DNA from: Cymodocea nodosa
Lineage: Eukaryota > Streptophyta > Magnoliopsida > Alismatales > Cymodoceaceae
Direction of reading: 5' to 3'
Assembly (NCBI GenBank): GCA_036874045.1
Contig: CM072345.1
Coordinates: forward strand, 7,403,501-7,467,500
Length of the DNA: 64,000 nucleotides
This document shows, one piece after another, positions 15,001 to 27,980 of this stretch (the stretch's first letter is position 1; the number at the start of each line of letters is the position of its first letter). Made by a program: the position numbers and the translations under genes. Below the pieces are notes generated by a model. That model was not told the DNA's origin and made no database searches. It was given only the letters and a program-made list of their open reading frames with translations.

Positions 15001-15484
15001 AGGTAACTTGCGCTTGCCAAACTAGTAACCACATAAATGCATCAAAAGATTAAAGGAAATTGGTTCCACTTTCTTTGCTAATGGTAATCTTTTCCTGTAC
15101 CTGACTGAAACCACCTGATACTACAGACCATGGTACCGATCGACCAGCAAAATGTGATACAGAAATTTATGGGCACGCCTTATTTTTGTCGATATATATG
15201 CAATGGCATGGAACTCTGATTTTTATACTCTTACGTCATCATGAAATGAGATTACCATTTTCACACCATCTATATACTGCCACACCATTTTGCAGGAAAT
15301 CATGAAGGATCCATGTGTAGCAGCTGATGGATACACGTACGAGTCTGTAGCAATTGGAAAGTGGCTTGAGAGTGGTAATAAAACATCGCCGAAGACAAAT
15401 CTCACGCTTTCTCACGATCTTCTTACTCCGAATCATTTTCTTCGTGCTGCAATCCAGGGCTGGCTGCAACAACGTCAGGCATGA
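9..15484 (+). CDS. U-box E3 ubiquitin ligase with USP and protein kinase domains (PUB33-like)
   Basis: Exons that close in frame: 9-369, 921-1042, 1228-1349, 10479-10583, 12743-13130, 13218-13354, 13599-14022, 14244-15002, 15296-15484 (868 residues). Domains in order: USP-like fold from about residue 76 (KVFVAVG) to 236, ending in the family signature GAAADRHYSK plus an exon-4 segment; a serine-rich linker; a charged coiled coil at about 367-480; a kinase domain from G517 (GQGGYG), with Lys537 in VAIK, HGDLKPAN at 630-637 (Gly for the usual Arg, so non-RD) and DFG at 650-652; and a C-terminal U-box from about 795 (ICPIS..IMKDPC). The U-box recruits E2 and the protein is expected to act as an E3 ligase in the cytosol; substrates cannot be read from sequence. 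The start at 9 lies at the window edge, so an upstream exon or promoter is unseen. Intron 3 is 9.1 kb because of a Copia insertion. The exon-5 acceptor could instead be 12740. Confidence 0.9.
1350..3970 (+). other. Start of the 9.1-kb third intron of the USP/kinase/U-box gene
   Basis: AT-rich intronic DNA with no open frame of note. The stretch at about 1680-3100 differs in base texture from the flanks and reads like old repeat sequence, but I could not identify LTRs, terminal inverted repeats or coding motifs. The stretch at 3180-3970 is T-rich on the plus strand. Confidence 0.45.
3976..4785 (-). repeat. Left LTR (3' LTR of the element) of the intronic Copia
   Basis: About 810 bp, aligning along its whole length with 8843-9642. 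It begins TATTGGAGAAGAC where its partner reads TGTTGGAGAAGAC, and ends CAACA where the partner ends AATA, so the canonical TG and CA ends have mutated one in each copy. The two LTRs differ by many substitutions, so the insertion is old. Confidence 0.88.
8843..9642 (-). repeat. Right LTR (5' LTR of the element) of the intronic Copia
   Basis: About 800 bp, starting TGTTGGAGAAGACC. The ATTTC target-site copy follows at 9643-9647. The primer-binding site abuts it on the left, which fixes the element as minus-strand. Confidence 0.88.
9648..10478 (+). other. Remainder of intron 3 of the USP/kinase/U-box gene
   Basis: AT-rich intron ending in a normal acceptor (AATTACAG) before exon 4 at 10479. 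No coding or repeat structure recognised. Confidence 0.5.
11390..11660 (+). mobile_element. Copia LTR end with primer-binding site, plus-strand remnant
   Basis: A TATA-like run at 11431-11440 is followed by a T-rich LTR tail ending TTCTACA. After it comes TGGCACCAGAGC at 11487-11498, two changes from the plant Copia initiator-Met primer site TGGTATCAGAGC, then C-rich leader-type sequence with no gag reading frame. The left LTR boundary may lie near 11050 but I could not fix it. It sits in intron 4 of the U-box gene (10584-12742), in sense orientation. This is a truncated element or LTR remnant. Confidence 0.6.
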
Positions 15485-16359
15485 AATCACCTGACGGTGC
15501 CCAGTTGCCCCATTCTTTTTTTATTTATCGTGTTCCTTTTCTCTTTTTGCCGTGTCCGATTGTTTTCCCAAAGTTTATTTATTAAAACTTTTGGTGCAAC
15601 TCTTGTACAAATGTCAAAATTGGTCGCGCTTTGTTACAGCGAAAAAGAATGGGTGAATCTATGTTTTCTTGCAAAGGGTTTTTACATTCGTCGACCCATA
15701 ACTCAATTTTACTTGTTAAGAAAAATTTAACACACCAAAAATTTAAAACCTTTTGTTAAAGAGAATTATAAATTTAAACCTATTTTAAAGAAATACATTT
15801 TTTAAATTAAAATACAGAGTTCTCCTTGCGTTTGATTTATCGCCATTAATAAATTGTTGAGCTTAGTTGGTCATTGCTTACAAAAAGAAAAACAAGCCAA
15901 TTTTTTCTATTCAGTGGAAGACTTTGGGAATGCGCCCGCGAGATGATGATGATTTCCCCCCCCCCCCCCACCCCTTCAAAAAGAACTCCTTTACCTATAA
16001 CTATGGACGGATGACGGTTGGCCCAAGCAAATTAGGCCTGGAATTAAACATATTATGGTTTTCTTCTATTTTTTATAAGAGAAGGAAAGGCCGGTGTTGT
16101 GCCATCTACTGCTGGCCAACAATTTTGTTGTCTTTAAAATAAAAAAAAAAAAATTTAAAGATTTTTTTATTTTTTATTTTTTATTTTTTAACAAAAGGGC
16201 AAAATAACAGACATCCAATCCTCTCTCATTTTCCGTTGTTATGTTGATCCCTCGGGTGCAACGTAACTGAAAACGAATCCTCCCTTTTCTCTCTCTCTCG
16301 TTTTCCTCTCACGGCTTCTTCCCTTCAACCTTCCTCCCACCGCCTCTCCTCCTGTCTCT
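15485..16359. other. Intergenic: 3' UTR of U-box gene and upstream region of zinc-finger gene
   Basis: The first 100-300 bases should be the 3' UTR of the U-box gene. A nearly pure C run lies at about 15956-15970, and an A-run followed by repeats of ATTTTTT at about 16139-16190. Pyrimidine-rich CTCTCT promoter-like sequence follows. No gene seen. Confidence 0.6.
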
Positions 16360-16368
16360 CTATATATA
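16360..16368 (+). promoter_or_regulatory. Likely TATA box of the C2H2 zinc-finger gene
   Basis: CTATATATA sits in a CT-rich stretch, about 30 bases before a plausible start site near 16395 and about 110 bases before a strong donor (AAGAG then GTGAGC at 16472) that ends the leader exon. Position and context are typical of plant promoters; the start site itself is inferred. Confidence 0.5.
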
Positions 16369-16471
16369 CTTCTACGTCCTCATCGCGTCTTTTCCTATTG
16401 ATCCTCCTCCGATCTCCAGCTCCTAGGGTTTCCATCTCAGATCCCGTTGCTCCGGTTCCTCTCCGCAAGAG

Positions 16472-17193
16472 GTGAGCTGTTGTTTATGCCCGGTTCGTGA
16501 TTCGGTTTTGGATCTGTTGCTCTTGTCTGGATCACGATCGTCTGTTTCTGATTGCGATCTCATTCTCTGTAGCGTCTTGTTCTGGTTCTTTTTTCTTTTC
16601 TGGAATGGTCGTGGTGTTGTGTGGGTGTTTCAAAGGCCCTTGGACGTGGTGCTCTAGTTGATTCGTGAGAGTAAAATGACGGCCGGCAGGATTCGCGTGT
16701 TGTTGCAGCGTTCTTTAGATTTTCACGGATACGTACCTTTCTGTTGGTGTTTGTAATGTATAGATTTTTCTTGTATTCCCATTACGAAGAGACTGTAGGA
16801 AAGACATGCTTGTCGTTGGTGGTCTTTAGTCCAGTTCAGGTGGAGTTGCTTTATATTAGTAAGATATGAGAGGATCGATAAGATGATAATGCTGGAAAGG
16901 CTTATTAACTGAACAGAATTAGAGTTAAGAAGCTCGGGATTGGAGAAGGTGGAACAGACTAGAATTTCGTTGGGCAAACGGTGAAAAAGGATTCTGACGT
17001 ATAGATTTTTAATTGAAAAAATAAAGATACTGCGTCAACTTTGAATTTATTCCTTCCCTATTAATTTGTTTTCACATTCTTCATATTGTCAATGTTTTTC
17101 CTTTATTACAAAAAAATTGTTTTCACCAACATTCATTTTTAGGTTCTGTTTTTTTTTGACACATTGATTTCAGTATGCTTTTCCTATTCTCAG
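16472..17193 (+). other. Leader (5' UTR) intron of the C2H2 zinc-finger gene
   Basis: Donor GTGAGC at 16472 and acceptor TATTCTCAG ending at 17193. The leader exon before it is GC-rich and carries AGGGTTTCCATCTCAG, a common plant 5' UTR texture. First introns of this kind often raise expression in plants; that role is inference here. Confidence 0.6.
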
Positions 17194-17203
17194 GAGTTTT
17201 GGC

Positions 17204-17221
17204 ATGGCAGTGGACTTATAA
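17204..17221 (+). CDS. Five-codon upstream ORF in the zinc-finger mRNA leader
   Basis: ATG-GCA-GTG-GAC-TTA-TAA lies 11 bases into the second leader exon and ends 54 bases before the main ATG at 17276. The ATG has G at +4, a fair context. If the leader is spliced as modelled, this is the first ATG seen in that exon and could lower or modulate translation of the main frame. The peptide MAVDL has no known relative that I recognise. Confidence 0.35.
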   Translation: MAVDL

Positions 17222-17275
17222 ATTTTTTCTCTGATTAAATTTTTAAAATTTTGGAGCCCATAAAATCTTCTTATA

Positions 17276-20200
17276 ATGAATACAAAGCAGCCTGTCCAGC
17301 ATGAACGGAATTACTACAATAGCAATGTTGGCCAAGCAGTGCAAAGAGAATCCTTTTATTCATTTTCACGATCCAATGAATGGATCAAGTTGCTACATGC
17401 TTTAGGCCAGCAGGAAACATACAAGCTTCACCCTCTAGAACACCAAAATGCTACAAGCCCATTGACACATGAGAAGAATGGAATCAAGGAAACTAAGAAT
17501 ACTCTGAAGCAGAATGGTGACTTTGCAAAGTGGAAAGATAATGCTGCGGGAGACATACAGTCACAAACTCCAGATGCAAAGGCATATAATAACACAGAAA
17601 AATGTATGTCAACTCTCACAAACAGGTATTTTTGTATGTAATTAGAAATAGGTTACAATTGAGTCAAGCAAGTCTTTTGATGTGAACTATTTTTTGCTTT
17701 GTTCTTACAGCCCTTCCAGGATGGCCATTGCTGTCAGCTTCTAAGATTTCCTTGCAAAAATGTAAAAAATGTTCTCAAGAATTTTATTCAATGGTCAACT
17801 ACAGGCGCCATATTCGCATGCATCGCCGAACTTTGAATATTGAGAAGGTTGAGTACCCACCTTCTTATTTTCATATGCATTTTTTTGTCATTTATACTTG
17901 TCTATGTTTTGAAGCTATTTTTCTATCTTATGGTTACTTTTGTTTCTTTGAGCTTTCTTCCTATTTGCTTCTTAATTTGAAGGACTTAGCTGCGATTTAA
18001 GTTTTGGATCTTAAGCCGTTTTTCTATTATAGTTACTTATTGTTTCTTTGTTCCATACTTGTTAAGACACCTGAGGGTTAATCTCAGGTACCTTAATATA
18101 TATTAGTAATTATTTTCCATTTAATACATATGTATTTTATTTTTTATGTACACATTATATATTTTTATAAATAAATATTTAATAGTAATTATGTACTTTT
18201 AGCTCTATTATTTTGTAAATAACATTGAACTATATAAATAATCTTAAGATAACATAAAAATACAAAGTGTAATAATACTAATGTGTATATTTCAGGAATT
18301 TATGTGTATTCATATATTTCAATGATATTCCATTAAAAATTATATATCTAAGTTTTTTTTTTTGCAATGATAAACCTCAAAAATCTTTGTGTGTGTGTGT
18401 GTGTGTATCTGCCTAATTAAGACAAGGCAAGGTGGGCTTCAGGCATGGCCACATCATGCATGGACAGATAGGACCCTGCCTTAATAAGTATGCTTTGTTG
18501 GAAATTTTTAACTACTGGCTTCTTAAGTCAAAGGACTAAGTTTTCAGTGGAAAAAACTTGTTTCAGGAAGGTACTCATATTGCTAATATTAGATAACCTT
18601 GCTTTTCTAATCAGAAACTTGTGTTTGTAGATATGCCCACTGACTAGGGAACTCTTACACTCGTTTTGGGATGAGGTAATTTCTCCTTGATATCATTAGT
18701 TATATATTTTTATCTCCTTTGTTGAAGTACTCAAATGTCTGTTTTGATTTTTCAGCGTTCTTTGAATGAGAAGAAAGAGATTTTATCATTTTCTGATGCG
18801 TCTTTAGGGGTAAGACATGATAGTTTCAAATTTGGGCAAAATCTCTATTGATGATATATTGGTCTTTCTGTTGCTTATAATTGTTAATTTCCTCTTTTTT
18901 ATCGTATCACTTTTATCTCCCTTCTCACTCACTTGCATAGAAACGTTTGCATTGCTTAGAATGTTTGGCTCTTAAGTAATTCTAATGGTGTCATTTAACT
19001 AAATTCCATTTCAAGCATCACCAATTTCTTGTTTCTTCGATCTTGTATGCATGTATTTGAATACTTAAATCATATTGCCAGAAAAGTTTGAAATATATTA
19101 ATTTTTTGACATGCTACATAAATTTTGGAAACAGTTAATAATCCATTATTAGCAGTTTCTGTATCATGTTGGTTAATAATGCCTTTACTGTCAGTTCTCT
19201 GGCATAGACATGTAAAAGAGAAGCTATAGGACATGTTTTTTGTTGAATGAGTTGCATTTTTGTATGATTAGGATTTGGAATGAAATTTATGCATGTTTAT
19301 GAATTTTCTGATTAACATATCAAACATTAATGTCCTTTGATTCATATACAAATGCACAAAGTTTTTTTGTTCATATGCTGACTGTTAGGCTTTTTTCCAG
19401 GATGTTTCTGGCACCTCAATTTTGAGGACATTAACATCATCAGTTCTTAGATCAGGATTGGTTTCTCTACCTCAAAGTTATGCTAGAGCTGGTGTATCTC
19501 TTTCGGTTTGTCATCACTCCATATCCTTTCTCAAAGTTATTTCCATCTTAAATGTACTGTCATTCACTTGCTCATCTTTGTCATAATAGGATGCCATTCA
19601 AGCTAGTCCATCAAAATGTCCTCTTTCTGCAGAAGAATTATTAAGCACACTTGATGATGCAAGTGAAAAGACCTTTTTGTGTGCTGGCTCTGCGGTTTCC
19701 TTGCAAAAGTTTGTGTTTGATGGACACGTTGCAAATGTTGCTTTGGATATGAAGAATGTGATTGCGTGTGCTAGTTTTCTCCTTGAGCAGAAATTGGTAT
19801 TGTTCATCTTTCCGCTATGCCTTTCGGGTCATTTATGGGTGTAAAAGATAATCCTTCATTAAACATACATTATGTTCTTTGAAGGTCAAGGCATGGCTGG
19901 CTCACAAGGATGTCGAATCATTGAGGTGCCAGAAATTGCTCATGGAAGAGGAAGAGGCAGCTCAGAACAGGTGATCTCCATGACAAAACATGAAATATAT
20001 TTGTACTGCATCATGACCTTTTATTTTATATAATAATGCATCATGATCTAATTGTTGTCTTTGTGTCTCCTTTTATATTACTGGTGTTCTTATATTAATG
20101 TCTATAAAAGAAATTACATCAATGAGATTTGGCCATGGTGGATCTTGTATGATGTCAAACCATTTATCTTTTACCTCGTGATTATTAGAAATTTAGAAGT

Positions 20201-23200
20201 AATCCCTTTATCGTTATGTGAAATATAACTTTTCAATTGTAAATAATTGCAACTATTTTTCTTTTTTTTTCATTTGGATTGGTTCAAGGCATCTTTATGA
20301 ATGCCAAAATTTACCTCCATAAACTATCTTTTAAGTTACCTGAATAGTAAAAAGATCGACATTGGGTTCATTTGTCCCTTTCTTTAAACTGTTAAAGGTC
20401 TCCACTGTTCAAAGCTGATAGAGAGTTGATCATTCCAAATATAGAGATATAATGAAACCTTCACAGAGTAGTTGGGTCTATACGAGGCTTGTCCCTCTAA
20501 GTGTGTGTTGTGATTTATCTTCTAGGTTTGGAGAATATTGATCAGAAAGTTATGGTCATTCTTGATATTTATATGCTCTGCCATAAATTCAGAAAGTCTT
20601 GGATATTCTCAGAATTTCCTCTTGAAGGCATCAAGATTCTTATGCTACTCTCTCACCATCATATGTAGGTCTACTTGATTTTTATTTGTGAAGATAAAAG
20701 CTTCTTTCTTTGTTTTGTTCTACAATTTGTCTTGCATAGAGCAGCACTCTGTATTGATGGTCCCCCTCAACCTTAGATGCCCTTTCAGGCAGATGTGATG
20801 AGAATTTTGCCTGAAATATGTCCAGGATATAATCTTGATCAGTTTCATCCGGGTGTGTGCTTGTGTTTAGGACATTTATACTTAAACCATGTTGAGCTAC
20901 GTCACTTATAGATACTAGTTGGCAGTGCGTCTTGCCTGTGCATTGTTCTTAAGAGGATTAACATGGTAATATGGGGAAATCCAACTGTTGGCTATGGTTA
21001 TTTGATACTGTTGGTTTGGCCGGTTGTTGGTGGAAATGGTTGTTGTTACTGGTAGCTGATGATATTTGATGGTTGTTGCTTGTTGATAGCTGAGGAAGAA
21101 GGTTGACTATGATGTAGTAAAGAAATGACCTCTGCAAGTGGGTTTCAATGGTATAAGTGATATGGTGACTAAACTGGGTTTGAATTGGATATTCAATCCC
21201 CAATAATCTAACACCTAAACTTTATGATTTGTTTGGTATATTACAATATTAAGTTCGTCCAAAATAATAAATAAATAAATTTAAGTGGGTGTATTTTTTC
21301 TCATCAAATTGCTAATGTTCTAAGAGGTGTAAATGGGTAATAGAAGAAATTCGAGAAGAGCTGATGAAGATGATTAAAAAAATTGTGGAAAAAGGGATTT
21401 TGAAATTCTGGGAGAATTCAGAAGGGAAGGAAACTCAGATATGGTCCCTCCCAGGAAATATGGAATGGGAGGAAATTGATGTGGATGCAGCATTTGAATG
21501 GAAGCTTGTTTCAGCTCTTATGGACCTCTGAAATATGCTCTAATTGATGAAACATTTGATTTGGTCCATGTTGGATTATAGAGAACAGGTGGGAGAAGAG
21601 CATCATAGAAAGTGTTTACAAACTATTAGTCCTACAGGTGCAACATACCTCATTAGTGCCAGACTGGTTAGGAAAGAAAATTGTGAAGGATTGCAGGCTC
21701 CCAGTCTCTCAGGTGGTGATAGAATTTTGTCCTGTGGAAAGGGATGGGAGCAAACGTGCTCATAAATTAGCAGCACTCGTGGTTGTTAAAATGCTGTAGC
21801 TTTTTGGAGGCAAAAACTGGGCCTGATTGTATGAAGTTATACTAAGTAACGAAGCAATAATTAGAGTGGACTTGTTATCCACATCAGTTTTAGTAAAAAA
21901 AGAAAGGATTCATAGCAACAAATCTGCGTAGTAGGATTAAGGTATTGGTGGTTTTAATATTTTCACCCATTAAACTGTAAGTGGACATAAGAGTACTGAA
22001 TACAGTATTTTATCCATGAAACTTTGAAAATCAATCGCTCTCTCCCATTTTTATATAAAATAAAGTAGAGCACATATTGTTCTCTATTTTAGGGGTTGAG
22101 TTATGTATATGTTCAAAATCATTTTCAAAATAATTTTATCATGATTCTGAATTAAATGTAGTTGCTTGTGTTTTTGTATCCAACTTCAAAGTTTGTGATG
22201 TGATGATGTCCATTGATAGTTAATGCAAATAATGAATGATTCAAATTTATTCTGTTGCTTTGTCTGCGTAAGAATCATATTATCATCTCTTACATCTTAA
22301 GCGTTTAGTTTTATATTATCACAAATACGTAACTGCCAATAGTTTATTTACTGACATCATGATTATTATGCCAATAAACCTAAGTTCCACAGTGTTTTAG
22401 TTTTGTCTGTTAAAAAACCCTTATTTTTATTTTTCAATTTTTTTCCTTAACAGAAAAGCACAGATTTTGGAAAGAAAAAGGTTGAAGAAGTTGAGGCTGA
22501 GAGAACATAGAGCAAAGGGTCATAGTGATGGAAACAAAGCCGATGTAAATAGGAATTCTTCTGATAATGCAGAAGCTGTATCTTGTGCAGAATCACCGAG
22601 TTCAGGGCCTTTGTCAGGACATGAGTTGAGTAATCCCGAAATATCATTTGGATCATCTACTGAGTCATTGGCATCTATCGAGTCATCATTGAGTCTTGAG
22701 GAAGCTGTTATAACACCAGATGTTGAGACTGACAGTGGCGGTCTGCTTACAGATTGTTTTAGCCAGCCTGAAAGCAATCAGAGACAGGTTGTTGCTTCTG
22801 AAAACCTGGTATTGAAGGCAACAAAAGCTTTGGGCAACCAAGGCCCTTCAGCAAGGTCCATGGTTTTGAAGCGGTCTTTCAAAGTTTCAAAACATGGTTC
22901 GTCAGTGAACTGCCAGATGGTTTGGGCAAGGAAAAATAAGGATGAAAAAGATCCAATTCCAGGTAATAAAGACGAAAGTGAAGAAGAAATGGCAGATCAG
23001 ACTGATAGTTCTACAGTCTTGATTGGGTCAATAACTGTCCCACTTGAAGGCCACAATGTGGAATCTGTTGGACAGAACGATTTATCAGAGGGCTCAACAA
23101 AAGTTAATTATTTTCTGAATTCTGGAAATCGGATGGTGAAACTGTGGAGACCAGTAAGTAGACCGGGAGCAGTGGATTCGTCAACATTTTTGAGTTCTAA

Positions 23201-23778
23201 GAAACAAGTTGAATTTGATAGTGATGGTGCTGTGATGGACTGTTCGGCTACAACTAATTCGAAGACAGTGCTTGAAAGTGCTCGATACTCTGTTCCGCAG
23301 TTATTCTCCACCGAAGTAGCAGTGGCTTTCCTTGCAAAAAGTAAGACTTCTTTGCTGTTAAACGAGAATATTAAATGATGGTTGACCAGATTAACTAGCT
23401 GGAGTTATTTTAACAACACTCATTGTTTCTAACATTCTATCCTTCGGTGAATCAAGAGGGTGCTGCATTCAGATGGTCAACTATTGTCTTCTAATCTCTT
23501 TTGATCTTGCAGGGTGGAAGGACGCACTTGCTTCGGAACATGTGAAGTTCGATTCATTGGAAGCACCTGATACTGATGTCCACATGGATGATAGCAGTTC
23601 AGCGGAGCAGAAACCACCATCAGATTATTCTGGTCGCAGCATACTTGGGAACACAGAGAATCGGATGGCTGTGTTGGGTCGTTTTGACTTAGCAAACAAC
23701 AGCTTTTATACATCAAAAATCAAGGTAAAACTAGACAAAAATCACAGAGTGAAATACATACCCAAACAAAAGGATTGA
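17276..23778 (+). CDS. Plant single-C2H2 zinc-finger protein, function unknown
   Basis: Nine exons close in frame: 17276-17603, 17711-17847, 18631-18675, 18756-18809, 19401-19505, 19590-19796, 19885-19970, 22454-23340, 23513-23778 (704 residues). The only clear domain is one classical zinc finger: C127-x2-C130-x12-H143-x3-H147 (CKKCSQEF...HIRMH). A mostly helical middle follows, then a charged segment at about 312-345 (EEEEAA then KRLKKLRLRE) that could be a nuclear localisation signal or coiled coil, and a long serine/acid-rich tail. One finger is little for sequence-specific DNA binding on its own, so RNA or protein binding is equally possible. The first donor is set at 17603 (GTATGT) because the alternative GT at 17626 breaks the frame. 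I do not recognise a named homologue. Confidence 0.85.
18388..18406. repeat. (TG)n microsatellite in intron 2 of the zinc-finger gene
   Basis: About 9.5 perfect TG units inside the AT-rich intron 17848-18630; likely length-polymorphic. Confidence 0.9.
19971..22453 (+). other. 2.5-kb intron of the zinc-finger gene
   Basis: Donor GTGATC at 19971 and acceptor TTAACAG ending at 22453. It is by far the longest intron of this gene. The part at about 20990-21080 has GGTTGTTG-type repeats, and 21300-21780 is purine-rich and less AT-rich than the flanks, which suggests inserted DNA. I found no terminal repeats or coding motifs to classify it. Confidence 0.5.
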
Positions 23779-25991
23779 CGTTTTGGGGGAGGGAACAAAT
23801 CTAGTATTCCTTGTGCAGTTTCTTGAACATTTTTCGGCAGAGGTTCCAGTTTTAGAAGAGGTCTTCTGTGTTTAGGGAGCAAAGAGTTTGGAGTTGGTTT
23901 TCCATGTCTGTCGGCATTTTTGTGGGTGTAGTGAATTTTTTTGAGGGCAGTTTGGTAGTATGCTGTTCTTGGTGTTTTTGCACCATATTATTTAGTTGAT
24001 TACTTATTTGAGTAGTGTATTGTTAGCTGATTTTGAATTAGCCGCACTTTTCTTCTCGGCTCTTTTTCAGGAGATGCATGTCCCTCTACCTTTTTTCTGC
24101 AGCGTTATCGTAGGAGCTGCATCGTTGTAAAAAAATGGGAAAAATATCTGTTGACATGTCGTTTCATTCCGTTTCGATTTTTTGGAACAAATGAGAAAAA
24201 AATGGTTTGCAAAAAAGGCTGTTTTTCTTTCCTTTAAATGACCTCCCCCCCCACCCTATTTTTGACTGCTTAAATATCTGTTTTTAGATTTCATCGTCTG
24301 GGTTGTATAAGTATTGCTATTTTGTGACTTATTTTGTTGTTTCTAACTTTAATAATATGTTTTTATTTATATTTTGAATTCAAGTATTTATTCTTGAATG
24401 ATAATTACACGTAGCAAAAGTATGTTTTGGAAATTTATTTTATTAAATTATTTTGATGATCGCGATACTCATATTTGCAAGAATTTTTGTATATTTATTC
24501 ATTATGTATACTTGGTAAAAAAAACATCCGTCTACATTCCTTTATGTAATTAATATCTATTTTCCGTCCAGCGTGCAAAGTCTGCACCAGGCTTAGCCAC
24601 TCTACCGACGCTTACCATGGTTTATTTATTTATTATTATTTTAAATCAAGGTTACCGTGCTGTCCTGAAAATTGCTCCCAGCACCCTGACTTTCTCGAGC
24701 CTCGTCTGCTTTTGTGATCCCCTCCCTCCGTTCCAACTGAAACGTGCCCAAAGCAGGAAGCAACCCTTCTATGCCTTCCTCCCCCTTCTTCCATCACTTT
24801 CTAGCCGGCCTCGAAGGGGGAAAGTTGCATTTGGACTGTAGGAAATAAAAAATGGAAATCATATAATCGTAATTAACTTAGTTTGTGTTGCAACTTTGAT
24901 GACTCGCACCGCACGTGTTTGGAGTATGGATTTTTGATGTTGATATTTAGCTAGTCACATTAACGAAGGATCGATCTAGTTTAATGTATCTTGGGTTCTC
25001 TAGGCATGCATCCAACTTGTATTAAGAGAGAGACTTGGCACTTTTAATGGAAAAGGGCACGGAAGATCAGAGACCCATCCTCCAGTCGCCTCACTCCTCC
25101 GATCTCATTCTCGCTACTTCTCATTTTCTAATTAATCTCTGCAGCCGCGCGGCTAAACATTAACTTGCATTTATATTTCTAAATACATATAACGTTAAAT
25201 TATCCAATGGAAACTTCCTTACTTCCTCGCTGGCTTTACCCACCCACACATTTCTATAATTTTTACTGTACATGAAATTAATAATTAACAAATTTTCCCT
25301 CTTGTACTTGAACCGTTGCATATGTATCAATTAATTATAAACCTCCCTCCTTTCTCGTACGCCCTTGAAATATTTGCATAATTTGATAGACTTCTTGCCA
25401 TACGTATGCTGTGAAAAAGAGAAAAAAAAAGATAGAAATTAAGAGAGGGAAAGAAAGAATTAATTTTTGAATGTGTACGTGAAAGAGAGACAGCTAGTGA
25501 GGTCTGTGGTGACCTCAAATCTCTCTCCTACAAACCTGGAGGAACACAAGTCCAAAGCAATAGCTAAAATTAGTCCCCCACCATTGATTCCATCTCTCCT
25601 CTCCCTTTATTCCCCCATTCCCACCTTTCCTCCATCCCTTTGCTTCTCAACTTTTGTCCTCCTCCCATCGTCTGCAATTGGTGAAGGTACGAAAAGGCAG
25701 GTCCCATGACACAGCTAGCATGCATGCATTCGTTGAGCAAAACTGAGGCGGATATATATGGCCGCGTTTCACAACCTGATGATCGAACTGGGGATGCATG
25801 ACACCCGCCTGATTTGAGCTAGCTAGGTTGCAATCTCGAGTACGTACGGACGTATGATGTAGCTACAGATTTCTTCCACACAGACAGAGGTATGCATATA
25901 TATATGATTGCGTTCCTTTTGATTTTGAATCGTCTATGGAAGGAATTGAGAGAAGTTGTGTTCCATGAACATACATGTATAGTTCATATAT
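23779..25991. other. Intergenic: zinc-finger 3' UTR and CSLD promoter region
   Basis: Roughly the first 300 bases look like a T/G-rich 3' UTR. A short C run lies at about 24243-24252. The last 900 bases are the presumed CSLD promoter and leader, with CT-rich tracts (25580-25680) and TATATATA runs at about 25752 and 25897; either could be the TATA box. No other gene seen. Confidence 0.6.
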
Positions 25992-27948
25992 ATGTCGAAG
26001 GAAAACATGAGGACAGCCAGCGGTGGATCGCAAAGCTCGAAGGTGTCGCCTACCGGCCAAGCAGTGAAGTTTGCTCGAAGAACATCGAGCGGTCGGTATA
26101 TTAACCTATCGAACGACATCGACCATTCTAGCGAGATGGGAGGGGATTACATGAACTACACGGTCCACATCCCCCCAACCCCAGACAACCAACCGATGGA
26201 TGATCATGAGGACGGATCAGGGCCGATGGATCCGTCGGTGGCATTGAAGGCGGAGGAGCAGTACGTGTCGAACTCATTGTTCACCGGCGGATTCAATAGC
26301 GTCACAAGGGCGCATTTGATGGACAAGGTTATCGACTCAGAGGTCAGTCACCCGCAGATGGCTGGGGCGAAGGGTTCAAAATGCGCCATGCAGGCATGCG
26401 ACGGCAAGGTGATGATCGACGAGCGTGGTGACGACATTGATCCATGTCAATGCAGGTAAACAATTCCATCCATGCATGAGAATATAAACAAACAATTGTA
26501 CGTTTCGCAGGATTAATTGCTTGCCGTTGTAGTGCTGCTACGTACATTTCTAAAAGAATCATGCATGCATGGTTAACGGATGTTATTGCGTAGGTTCAAG
26601 ATTTGTAGGGATTGCTACGCCGACGCACAGAAGGAAGGAGGACTTTGTCCAGGTTGCAAAGAACCATACAAGATAGGTGAGTATGCGGAGGATCCGCCGG
26701 ATTTCTCTAGTGGCGCCTTGCCTCTGCCAGCTCCGTCGGCTGAAAGCAGGACGGGCCGAAACATATCATTACTAAAATCAAATAACAAATCCCTGGTGAA
26801 GGCTCAAACAGAGAACTTTGATCATAATCGATGGTTATTTGAGACAAAAGGGACGTATGGCTATGGCAACGCCATTTGGCCTAAGACAGGCGAACATTTC
26901 GATGACGAAGACGAGGGCCCTAACTTGGGAGATGACATGCCTCACAACAACGACAAGCCATGGAAACCCCTTACTCGTAAGATCCACATGCCTGCAGGCA
27001 TCATTAGCCCATACAGGTTAGGCGCTTCTCTCTCTATATACATAATTTGTACGTAAATCAAAAGATCGATGACTGAAGATGATCATGTAAGTAAGACTAG
27101 TTTTAATTAGTTTTCTTGTGATGACCGAGTGTAGGTTGTTGATTTTAGTAAGGCTGGTGGTGCTGGCTTTCTTCCTAACATGGAGAGTGAAGCACCCAAA
27201 TGAAGACGCATACTGGTTATGGGGAATGTCTGTGGTGTGTGAGTTCTGGTTTGCCTTCTCGTGGATTCTTGACCAACTTCCTAAATTGTGTCCGATCAAT
27301 CGTGCCACCGATCTTGATGTGCTTGTCGAAAAGTTTGAGAGGCCTAGTCCATCGAATCCAGAATGCCATTCTGATCTTCCTGGCATCGACTTCTTTGTGT
27401 CAACTGCTGACCCAGAGAAGGAGCCTCCCCTGGTTACGGCTAACACCATCCTATCAATCCTTTCCGTGGAGTATCCGGTGGAAAAGCTAGCTTGCTACGT
27501 ATCTGACGATGGAGGCGCCCTCCTAAGTTTCGAAGCCATGGCAGAAGCTGCCAGTTTCGCGAATTTTTGGGTACCATTTTGTCGGAAGCATGACATTGAG
27601 CCAAGGAATCCAGATAGCTACTTCAACGTCAAGGGTGATCCCACCAAGAACAAAAGGAGGCCAGACTTCGTGAAGGATCGAAGGAGGATAAAGCGAGAGT
27701 ACGACGAGTTCAAGGTTCGAATAAATGGGCTACCAGACTCCATTAGAAGGCGATCAGATGCATACAATGCAAGGGAGGAGATGAAGATGCTAAAGCACAT
27801 GAGGGAGACGGGGGCCGACCCATTGGAGCCGTTCAAGGTACATAAGGCAACATGGATGGCTGACGGTACACATTGGCCGGGGACATGGGCAGTACCTTGC
27901 GATGACCACAAGAAGGGAGACCATGCAGGAATCCTTCAGGTGGCTAGA

Positions 27949-27980
<32 letters not shown>

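Noticed and set aside
17604..17641. Reading through to the GT donor at 17626 in the zinc-finger gene
   Set aside because: That junction puts the next exon in a frame with an immediate stop; the GTATGT donor after 17603 keeps the zinc-finger frame open.
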